The notes beneath the pieces were generated by a model. The model did not search any database. It saw only the letters and a list, made by a program, of their open reading frames with translations, and was not told the DNA's origin. A stretch of 64,000 nucleotides of DNA, from assembly GCF_049723905.1 (NCBI RefSeq), contig NZ_JBJKFD010000001.1:2666001-2730000 (forward strand). The letters run 5' to 3'. The stretch's first letter is position 1. Each line of letters starts with the position of its first letter. Both the position numbers and the translations under genes were made by a program. Source of the DNA: G963665185 sp049723905. GTDB taxonomy: Bacteria > Desulfobacterota > Desulfovibrionia > Desulfovibrionales > Desulfovibrionaceae. Shown in pieces: positions 28,353-35,653 of this stretch.

Positions 28353-30575
28353 TTAGTTGTTGGCGTAGCTTTTCATCCAGTCAATAAAGTCTTCAAGCTC
28401 AAGAGGCTCGGAAAAAAAATACCCCTGCACTTCATGGCACCCCAATTGCTGCAACCTCTGCAATTGGTCTTCGGTTTCAACCCCTTCCGCGAGAACCCGC
28501 ATGGAAAGACGATTGCCCAGGGGAATGACCAGATCGATGAGTCTGGCGCCGTCTTTCTTCTTGTCCATGTTGCGCACAAACGTCCGGTCAATCTTCAGAC
28601 GGTCCACCGGCCAACGGTCTATGGAAGAAAGTGAGGAATATCCGGTTCCAAAATCATCTATGGCTATGCTTATACCACGTTCACGAATCCCATTGAAGAG
28701 TTTCTGAACATCTTCAATGCCAAAGGCGGAAACGGATTCGGTTATTTCCAGCTCGAGCAAGCGGGGATCAATCCCGGACTCATCAAGCGCGGTGTCGAGA
28801 ACTTCCAGGAAATTATTGTTGCGCCGAAGCTGCGGAGCGGAAACATTGACGGCCATGCGCATATGCGGAAAGCCCGCGCCATGGATCCGCTTGAGCGCTG
28901 CCAGCGATTCCCTCAGCACCCAGGCTCCCATGGGGACGATAAGCCCCGCCTGCTCCGCCAACGGAATAAACCGGTCCGGGGGGATGAACTCTCCCTTGTC
29001 GTTCTTCCAGCGCAGCAGGGCCTCGCAACAGAAAACCCTTTTATCCTCCAGCGACACCTGAGGCTGAAACACGAGAAACAACTGCCGGTTTGCAAATGCC
29101 TCTTTGAGCCCCTGGAGAAGCCGAATTCCCTTTCTTGCCTCTTCTCCCATCTGCGTGGAATACCGGGCTATCTGCCCAATCCCTTCTGTCTTGGCCCGCT
29201 TCATGGCTATGACCGCGTTGCGCAGCTGCGTCGATGCCCCGCCCAGCAGGGGATTCAGGCGGGTCACGCCCACGGAAACGGAAAGCTCGCGCTCTCCGTC
29301 CGGCGGATTGATGAGCATGGAGGTAATGAAGGGGTACTTGTCCGAACAAAAATCGTCATTGCAGCACAACACAGCAAAAGCATCCGACGCAATTCGGGCA
29401 ATGAAGACGGATTCATCAAACAATTCACGAAGACGCGCAATGAGCGATCTAAGTATGATATCTCCGTAGTCATAGCCCAGCATTTCGTTGATATGATAGA
29501 ATCCGTCTATATCAAGAACTATTAAATCCTTATTGGATACATCGTCTTCTTCGAGGCAATCTCTTATTCTTTCAAGAAGCGCCGCCATGTTCGGTATTTT
29601 GAATACGGTATCTTCCCATGCCTGTAGCTTGAGACGTTTTACAAGCTCAATGTTATTTGCGCAGAGCGATATATTTGTACAAAAAATCTCCAAAAGATCA
29701 GTGTCTACTTCACTCAATGAGCGTCTTGTATGTATCCATGTGGCATAATTTTTATTATACGAGTCGGTAAAGAAAAATGACACGCTGTTCTTTCCGATAT
29801 AATTTGTCTTGTTCTTCAGCGTATCGCGTATGATACAAAATAAATTTTCATCGTCCTCTTTATGAATTGTTCTGTTGATGAGCGTCTTGTACTTTCCGGC
29901 CGCGGCAATCACCAGGTATTCATCTTCTGAAAACACTTTTTTTCCGCCGTCGGATGCGCACACAATCCCTTCGGGCTCCACGCCGAACACCCCGGCCATC
30001 TGGGTGATGACCCCTTCGGCAAAGTGCTGAAGCCCTTGCTCCACAATAAATTTGTTGCTCGCCTGGACGATCTTTTCAAGACCGCGCCTGCTGCTGTTTA
30101 TACGCTGTATCTGCTGCCACGACCGCAACGCCCCGATAATGGCCGTCAGCAGCTTGGTGCGCGTCATCTCGTTTTTGGTTTTGTAGTCGTTGATGTCGTA
30201 CTTGGCGATGGTGTCCAACTCGGGGACCTGTCCGGGTTGCCCCGTGCGCAGGATAATCCGCACATCTTCCATCCCGAGTTCTTCCCGGATGATCTGCACC
30301 GCTGTCAGCCCGGCTTTCTCGGTTTCCATGACCGCATCCAGCAGAATAAGGGCAACGCCCGGATTTTTCTGCAGAACGTCAATGGCTTCCTTCCCGGAAT
30401 ATGCGTGAAGAAACTCCAAAGGCTTTCCAAGAACAAGACTGTCGCGAAGCGAGAATACCGTAGTTTCGTGCACGTCCGGATCGTCATCGACAATCAGGAT
30501 TATCCAAGGGGACTGCTCTCCCTGCACGTCAAAGTTCCCGGCACTTTCCTCGCTGAAAAGGAGCTCGTCTTCCAT
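28353..30575 (-). CDS. Response regulator with REC, DUF3369, degenerate GGDEF and EAL domains
   Basis: Layout of 740 aa: receiver ~25-150 with D80 in ALILLDAVMET and acidic VDDDPD; DUF3369-type sensor ~155-315; GGDEF ~330-480 in which the signature is replaced by ASDAF, so it should not make c-di-GMP; EAL ~490-735 with CEALLRW, DDFGTGYSS and LKIDRTFV intact, so it probably hydrolyses c-di-GMP. It is the first gene of the minus-strand cluster, 17 bp upstream of the binding protein gene. The natural reading is: ligand, lipoprotein, kinase, phosphorylated REC, change in c-di-GMP. Confidence 0.9.
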   Translation of the reverse strand: MEDELLFSEESAGNFDVQGEQSPWIILIVDDDPDVHETTVFSLRDSLVLGKPLEFLHAYSGKEAIDVLQKNPGVALILLDAVMETEKAGLTAVQIIREELGMEDVRIILRTGQPGQVPELDTIAKYDINDYKTKNEMTRTKLLTAIIGALRSWQQIQRINSSRRGLEKIVQASNKFIVEQGLQHFAEGVITQMAGVFGVEPEGIVCASDGGKKVFSEDEYLVIAAAGKYKTLINRTIHKEDDENLFCIIRDTLKNKTNYIGKNSVSFFFTDSYNKNYATWIHTRRSLSEVDTDLLEIFCTNISLCANNIELVKRLKLQAWEDTVFKIPNMAALLERIRDCLEEDDVSNKDLIVLDIDGFYHINEMLGYDYGDIILRSLIARLRELFDESVFIARIASDAFAVLCCNDDFCSDKYPFITSMLINPPDGERELSVSVGVTRLNPLLGGASTQLRNAVIAMKRAKTEGIGQIARYSTQMGEEARKGIRLLQGLKEAFANRQLFLVFQPQVSLEDKRVFCCEALLRWKNDKGEFIPPDRFIPLAEQAGLIVPMGAWVLRESLAALKRIHGAGFPHMRMAVNVSAPQLRRNNNFLEVLDTALDESGIDPRLLELEITESVSAFGIEDVQKLFNGIRERGISIAIDDFGTGYSSLSSIDRWPVDRLKIDRTFVRNMDKKKDGARLIDLVIPLGNRLSMRVLAEGVETEDQLQRLQQLGCHEVQGYFFSEPLELEDFIDWMKSYANN

Positions 30576-30897
30576 TACACAATGCCTTCCGCCAGGGTGA
30601 GTGATTTTCCTGCTGCAACGTGTCCAGCGTCCACTTTCATTTGCTGCCCGGCCAACGGTAACGTTCCGTCACCCAAAATAGAGAGTACTTGAAGGAATAC
30701 ACTCATTAAATAGGTGGTTCAACAGAATCTATGTATTATTTCTTTGGACCTGGAGGAAAAAAAATCCCCCCGGCCCGCGCAGGGTGGGGAGAAACACGGA
30801 AATCGATTAAAGAGCCGTGCCTCTGGGGAACCGGCCCGGCACAGTCTGGTCACGGGCGGGGCAGGCTTTTTCCCGTGCTGCCGGGAAAGCCGAAAAC

Positions 30898-30937
30898 ATA
30901 AAGCCCCTTCCGGCTGTTGGGCCGGAAGGGGCTTTAT
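30898..30937. terminator. Long perfect hairpin in the 645-bp gap 30576-31220
   Basis: A 17-bp perfect stem (ATAAAGCCCCTTCCGGC and its complement) encloses a 6-nt loop, with no long T run. A second hairpin lies just before it (GGCTTTTTCCCG pairing with CGGGAAAGCC). Apart from these and the dispersed repeat at 31019-31143 I see no gene in this gap. The REC-EAL gene points away from it and the DUF47 gene points into it. Confidence 0.5.
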
Positions 30938-31018
30938 GTATGAAGCAGGACAAAGAATTCCTTTGTTTTTCAGAACCGCACGTGAGCGGCCGCGGATGTC
31001 CACATAGGGACAAAAACG

Positions 31019-31143
31019 CAGGCTGATCAAAACGATGCGGAAGCAAGGCGCGAGAAAGATTCAAGGACGACGCGTATTTCCTGATACGCAAGGATTTGAA
31101 TCTTTTGAAGTAACGCAGCTAATGCGTTGTTTTCAGCAGCCTG
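31019..31143 (+). repeat. MITE-like dispersed repeat, copy A
   Basis: It starts CAGGCTGATCAAAA and ends TTTTCAGCAGCCTG, terminal inverted repeats of about 10-13 bp. Inside is the family's stem around CGCGTATTT-CCTG-ATACGC, flanked by GATTCAAGG / TTTGAATC. The same plan is found at 40747-40925 and, inverted, at 63310-63445. It lies 78 bp beyond the end of the DUF47 gene. Confidence 0.65.
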
Positions 31144-31220
31144 TTAGCTCCGAAGTGTACTCTTCCGTACACAAGGCTTCGCTGTACACCACAGCAACGC
31201 CGGTGGCATGCTTTTTTCAC

Positions 31221-31889
31221 TCACCTCGCAATCATGGCCCTCAACAACTCGGCGCACCGCCTGCTGTTGTGGCTCATGTCGTGCAGGGTGAAGATGACGT
31301 GAATAAGCTGATACACGTCGTGAAAGTCCAGGTCCGAACGATATATGGCGGCTATGAGCGGATATTTCATGCGCGAAACCTTGCGGTGGTTGTTGCGCAC
31401 CTCCCGCATGGCGACTTTCACATTTTCGCGGGAGGCCTTGTCCGAGCAGATAAAGGCAATGGTGCTCTGCAGCGCGGGTCCGAGCAGCTCCATGCTTGCG
31501 AAGACATCTTCCAAAAAGTCCAGAAGCTCTCCGCGCACATCCTGCGGAACGGTCACCGGGCGCATGGCAAGCCAGTAGATGCACTCCTGGGCCGCGTCCA
31601 GAACATTATCCTGCGCCGTGGTGTACTCCAGAAACAGGGTCTTATCCACGGGCATGAACAGATTGCGCGGTAACTTGTTGCGAATGCGCCGCTTTATCTT
31701 GTCTGCGCGGCTTTCCAGGGCGTCGACATTAGCGGCCAGGTCCTGATAACTGCGGCAGGGCCCTTCGGACACAAAGCAGCTCAGGGAGTCACGCACCAAA
31801 TCAAGGCACTCGGAAATTGTGTCGTAATGTTCCCGAAGGCCATTGAGTGGGGAGCGCGTGCTCAGCATTCCGAAAAATGGTACTTGCAT
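31221..31889 (-). CDS. DUF47 (PhoU-like) family protein, Pit partner
   Basis: The 222-aa helical protein matches the DUF47/TIGR00153 family, distant PhoU relatives that accompany Pit transporters: FFGMLSTRSPLNGLREHYDT, DALESRADKIKRRIRNKL, PVDKTLFLEYTTAQDNVLDAAQ. It lies 21 bp after pit on the same strand, so they form an operon. The known pattern is that DUF47 proteins modulate low-affinity phosphate transport. The PhoU-like metal residues ESRADKIK and DNVLDAAQE are present. Confidence 0.9.
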   Translation of the reverse strand: MQVPFFGMLSTRSPLNGLREHYDTISECLDLVRDSLSCFVSEGPCRSYQDLAANVDALESRADKIKRRIRNKLPRNLFMPVDKTLFLEYTTAQDNVLDAAQECIYWLAMRPVTVPQDVRGELLDFLEDVFASMELLGPALQSTIAFICSDKASRENVKVAMREVRNNHRKVSRMKYPLIAAIYRSDLDFHDVYQLIHVIFTLHDMSHNSRRCAELLRAMIAR

Positions 31890-31910
31890 ATGCGTTCTCC
31901 TTACGGTCGC

Positions 31911-33146
31911 CTAAAGCAGCGACCATTTCAGTATCTGGAAAATAACAATGCTGGTGAAGGCGGCGATGGGAACAGTAAGAACCCAGTACACAACAATTTT
32001 ACCCAGCACTCCGAAATCAACAGCCTGAAATCCTCTTGCCAATCCCACACCGGTAACGGCGCCGACCGCCGCATGCGTGGTGGATACTGGCAGCCCCATT
32101 TTGGAGGCCGCCAAAACGGTGGTTGCCGCGGCAAAGTCCACGGCGAAACCGCGCGTATTGGTCAATGTGGTGATCTTTTCCCCCACTGTGCTGATGACGT
32201 TTTTACCCAGCAGGGCGATCCCCACGGCAATGCCCACTCCCCCCAGGAGGAGCATGGACATGGGAACAGGCGCCTGGGCCGCCAGGCTGTGGTTTTTGGC
32301 CAGCAGATAGATGGCGGCCACCGGGCCGATGGCGTTGGCCACGTCGTTGGCACCCTGCGAAAGGGCCACGTAGCAGGAAGTAAAGATCTGCAGTTTGCGA
32401 AAGATGCGCTCCACGGCCTCTGCTCCTTCCTCGGGGTCGGGGACAAGCCGTCTGGCTATCCACCGTCCCACAAGCCACACCACAAGGCCGAGAACGGCAA
32501 CCAGAAGAAGCGAGGCCCCCGCAGGCAAGGCCATCTTTTTTCCTACAGGAGTCTTGTACATGAAGGAAAGGCCGATGAGTATGGTTGTCAGCCCCAGCCA
32601 TCGGGGAGCCCAGCGCACGGCTTTTTCCACAAAATTCTTGGCCGCGAAGATACGCCATCGGATATGATGAAAAATGAGAAAGGCGATGAGCGCGGCAAAA
32701 AACGGAGAGATGATCCAGGACATGACAATGCCGCCAAGCTTGAGCCAGTTGACCACTTCCGGGCCACCGGCCACGAAACCGAAGCCCAGGATGCTGCCCA
32801 CGATGGAATGGGTGGACGAAACCGGCAGCGAGGTCAGGGTGGCTGCCAGAACCCATACCCCGGCGGAAAGCAGGGCCGCGAACATGCCCAGGGTCATTAT
32901 TTTGGGGTCGTGAATACTGGCCGGATTGATGATGCCCTTGCTGATTGTGGCGGTGACCTGCGCTCCGAGAAAGGTGGCGCCGACGAAGTTCAGAATACCG
33001 GCAATGAGTACGGCCTGACGTACGCTGATGGCCCGCGCTCCCACGGCCGAGGCCATGGAGTTGGCCACATCGTTGGCGCCCAGATTGAACGCCATAAGAA
33101 AGCCGGCCAGAAGGGAAAGTACGAGAAAAATATCGTAAAAGTCCAT
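31911..33146 (-). CDS. pit: Low-affinity inorganic phosphate transporter, Pit family
   Basis: The 411-aa membrane protein has about 10 segments and both diagnostic Pit repeats: FNLGANDVANSMASAVGARA near the N-terminus and LSQGANDVANAIGPVAAIY in the second half. Each is followed by a SSTHSIVGSI / STTHAAVGAV segment. It would import metal-phosphate using proton or sodium gradient. The start at MDFYDIF (33146) was chosen over an in-frame ATG 21 codons upstream because Pit proteins begin close to the first membrane helix and an AGGA precedes it. It is divergent from the GAK operon. Confidence 0.92.
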   Translation of the reverse strand: MDFYDIFLVLSLLAGFLMAFNLGANDVANSMASAVGARAISVRQAVLIAGILNFVGATFLGAQVTATISKGIINPASIHDPKIMTLGMFAALLSAGVWVLAATLTSLPVSSTHSIVGSILGFGFVAGGPEVVNWLKLGGIVMSWIISPFFAALIAFLIFHHIRWRIFAAKNFVEKAVRWAPRWLGLTTILIGLSFMYKTPVGKKMALPAGASLLLVAVLGLVVWLVGRWIARRLVPDPEEGAEAVERIFRKLQIFTSCYVALSQGANDVANAIGPVAAIYLLAKNHSLAAQAPVPMSMLLLGGVGIAVGIALLGKNVISTVGEKITTLTNTRGFAVDFAAATTVLAASKMGLPVSTTHAAVGAVTGVGLARGFQAVDFGVLGKIVVYWVLTVPIAAFTSIVIFQILKWSLL

Positions 33147-33256
33147 GGATTTCGCGTTCCTACGTAATACGGAGGTAATGCCCGGAATCAGGCGATATCG
33201 ATTTGTCACAAAGACTGTGTTATGTATGTTGGGAACTTATCAATTTAACTGGAAGA

Positions 33257-33274
33257 TTGTAACGCAACTGTAAT
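33257..33274 (+). promoter_or_regulatory. Pho-box-like site between pit and the GAK operon
   Basis: TTGTAAC-GCAA-CTGTAAT, two 7-mers with a 4-bp gap, lies 87 bp before the first GAK gene and 110 bp before pit. It has the same geometry and GTAAC core as the two sites upstream of phoB. Its orientation fits activation of the GAK operon. Confidence 0.6.
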
Positions 33275-33360
33275 GGACTTGCAACAATCCGGGCGGGTGA
33301 ACGGTCCCAGCCTGCGCTAAGAATTGCAACTCTTCACGACGCATGTTCTCAGGAGGACCA

Positions 33361-33888
33361 ATGGCTACCAAAAAGACAAAAATCGAATTCGCAGCCGGCC
33401 CCACAGAGATGCGGGACATCCTTGCCCGGCTGGGCAAAGCATTGGAAACCGGAGCCCTCGACTTTACAGACACTCCGGTGGACGTATCAGACTTCAGTAC
33501 GGTAAAACTGACCATCAAACGCGACGAAGACGGCTGCCGCGTGGCCGTACGCATCAAACACGACAGCCCTGCCGAATCCGGCACGGACGACTCTTCCGGA
33601 CTTCCCAAGTACAAGAGCTTGAAAAAAAGTATGAAAAAGCCCTGGAAGGATCTGTTGGAAGTGGCAGCCGCAGGGCAATTGCCCGATCCGGCCCTTTTGC
33701 GGGAGTTCCTGGACGATTGCGAGCTGATGATTTCCTTCCCGGACGAAGGCGAGGAGTACTACGCCGCATTCAAGGCCACCATGCAGGATGTGCAGGCGGC
33801 AGCCGCATCGGGCGACGCCGAGGCGTTTTCCCAGGCGCTGGGACGTATGGACGTTGTGAAAAAACAATGTCACGACGAGTATAAATAA
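33361..33888 (+). CDS. XXXCH-domain protein of the GAK system (175 aa)
   Basis: The start follows AGGAGG. The first ~85 residues resemble an amphi-Trp-like beta segment (ETGALDFTDTPVDVSDFSTV, VKLTIKRDEDGCRVAVRI), and the last ~90 form helices ending in DVVKKQCHDEYK. That ending mimics the C-terminal haem-binding CxxCH of cytochrome c' but lacks the first Cys, the feature for which the XXXCH family is named. There is no signal peptide, so a covalent c-type haem is unlikely. It is the first gene of the plus-strand GAK operon. Function is unknown; a metal- or ligand-binding helical bundle is the inference. Confidence 0.8.
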   Translation: MATKKTKIEFAAGPTEMRDILARLGKALETGALDFTDTPVDVSDFSTVKLTIKRDEDGCRVAVRIKHDSPAESGTDDSSGLPKYKSLKKSMKKPWKDLLEVAAAGQLPDPALLREFLDDCELMISFPDEGEEYYAAFKATMQDVQAAAASGDAEAFSQALGRMDVVKKQCHDEYK

Positions 33889-34129
33889 CGCGGGCAGCCA
33901 TGCGGTTGCGGCAGGGGGTGGCCCAAGTGCAAGGTTCCGTCGGGATGCAGGCGCGTTGTACGTCAGCAGGGTTGTTTGCCGCTCTGCCGCCCATGCCCAG
34001 GCAGCCGCCCGTAGCACGGGGAGCACCCGCGGCACGGGGAGCACTCTTCCGCCGGACCGCAAACATTCGCCCCCAGAGTCACCGGGTCGAAATTGCCCCG
34101 TAACAAAAATCAGCTAAGAGATACCCAAC

Positions 34130-35299
34130 ATGAAGATCGTGAAGTCAGCGCAAGAGGACGAGGCTCGCTGCGAAAGCATCGATACGTCGACCATTCCAAG
34201 GGAAATAACCGCCCGGGATCTGGAAATCTTCGACCGCATCATCTCGACAACGCTCAATACGACCCAACGCAAGCAGATTGTCGAGCCCATGACAATCTAT
34301 CCCAAGCAGGAACATGTCCTGGCTGTGCACTGGCATCCGGAATTCGTGCCCATGGACCTCATCGTCAAGCGCATAGACACCATGTTCCCCAACCGCAAGA
34401 CCGAACTGCTGGTGCCTACCCAGCACAACGTGCTCATGTCGCTGAACGGGTACACGGGAGTTGAGGTGGACTGCTATTCCAGCGGATTCAACCGCAAGGT
34501 CCAGCTGCTGCTGCACTTCAAGGAAGAAAACGTCCAGGATGCGGACACCCTGCGTGCCATGCTGTCCCACACCTTCCAGTACCGGTCTTCGCAGCTGTTC
34601 GACTTCATGCACTCGGTGGTTTCGCCGGACATGGAGGAACGGGCCCAGAAAGCCGCGGCCAAAAGCAACACCGACGCGGGCGTGGTGGAATTCGTCCGGC
34701 TGTATACCCTCAAGATCCAGAAGATGCTGGAAGACAATTGGTCGCGGGTTCCGCGCGAATCCGTCAAGAACAAACTGCTGCGCAACTTTTTCGACGAGCT
34801 GCGCACCGACTACGGCGAGGGCCTCATCAACAAGGCCCAGGTTTTTCTCAAAGCCGTCAAGGTTATCGTCAAGTCGCACTTTTCCCTTAAATTCTTCTAC
34901 CGCGCCTCGGAAATCATCGAGGAAGCGCGGACCCACGGGGCAGGTATCATCATCCCGCACCCCGAGCAGTTCTGGCCCATTCTGCTGGCCGGATACGACG
35001 TGGACGCCATCGAGGTCTGGAACCCCCAGTCCCGCGAATACACGGAATTTCTCATCAATGCGGTCAACGACCGCAACCGGACACGCAACACCAGCGAACG
35101 CCCCGTGCTCATCAGCATGGGGGACGACTGCCACATGGGCGAAAAAACCAAGGCCCCACAACACCAGAACAAACAGAAGGCCGCGCGCGAAATCGGGCTG
35201 CAACCGGCATGGGACGACCTGGCCGTACGCAAGAGCCTGATCCGAAACAACATCAGCCGGTCCAAATTCATCCAGGAATACAAAGCCCGTCTGGGCTGA
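34130..35299 (+). CDS. PHP-superfamily-like metal-dependent hydrolase in the GAK operon
   Basis: The 389-aa protein has His-rich motifs in PHP order: H67-x-H69 in LAVHWHPEF, then TQHNVL and GVEVDCYSS, a large helical insertion (~125-245), IIIPHPEQF (~282), DAIEVWNPQSREY, and GDDCH with His at 335. This resembles the metal site of PHP phosphoesterases. The substrate is not known. It begins 241 bp after the XXXCH gene; that gap holds a 13-bp direct repeat (34014-34026 and 34032-34044) but no gene. The C-terminal basic tail (KSLIRNNISRSKFIQEYK) may bind nucleic acid or protein. Confidence 0.65.
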   Translation: MKIVKSAQEDEARCESIDTSTIPREITARDLEIFDRIISTTLNTTQRKQIVEPMTIYPKQEHVLAVHWHPEFVPMDLIVKRIDTMFPNRKTELLVPTQHNVLMSLNGYTGVEVDCYSSGFNRKVQLLLHFKEENVQDADTLRAMLSHTFQYRSSQLFDFMHSVVSPDMEERAQKAAAKSNTDAGVVEFVRLYTLKIQKMLEDNWSRVPRESVKNKLLRNFFDELRTDYGEGLINKAQVFLKAVKVIVKSHFSLKFFYRASEIIEEARTHGAGIIIPHPEQFWPILLAGYDVDAIEVWNPQSREYTEFLINAVNDRNRTRNTSERPVLISMGDDCHMGEKTKAPQHQNKQKAAREIGLQPAWDDLAVRKSLIRNNISRSKFIQEYKARLG

Positions 35300-35362
35300 T
35301 AATACCAGGGCCGCGTGGCCCCCGCGCCGGAGCAAACCGGCTCGGAGCATGGAGTGGAACTT

Positions 35363-35650
35363 ATGAGCGACGATCTGAAGAACTTCAAATACGAGTCCGT
35401 GCAGGACATTGAAACCATCATCTCCTACCTGGAGGCCATAACCGAGGGCTTCCGTTCCGGCGAGCTGCTGTTCGCCTCGCAGGACAAGGAAGTGGTCTAC
35501 CGCCCGCAGGGCCTGCTGGGGCTGACCATAGAGGCCAAGAAAAAAGGCTCGCGCCGCAAACTGAGCATCAAGTTCGGCTGGAAGGAAACAAACGAGGACT
35601 CCAAGGACGACGCCCCCCTGGTCATCAAGGCGCTGCACAAGGACCAGTAA
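35363..35650 (+). CDS. Amphi-Trp domain protein of the GAK system (95 aa)
   Basis: This small protein has a helix (SVQDIETIISYLEAITEGFRSG), two strands with LLFASQDKEVVYRPQGLLGLTIEA, and the terminal KLSIKFGWKE that gives the amphi-Trp family its name. The first segment of the XXXCH protein appears related. ATG 35363 has GGA-ACTT upstream, and the in-frame ATG at 35315 is not supported. It lies 3 bp before the next gene. Function is unknown; such small domains may be the substrate or carrier of the system's kinase and ligase. Confidence 0.8.
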   Translation: MSDDLKNFKYESVQDIETIISYLEAITEGFRSGELLFASQDKEVVYRPQGLLGLTIEAKKKGSRRKLSIKFGWKETNEDSKDDAPLVIKALHKDQ

Positions 35651-35653
35651 CCC

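Noticed and set aside
28353..30575. Active diguanylate cyclase.
   Set aside because: The GGDEF signature is ASDAF, so only the EAL activity is expected.
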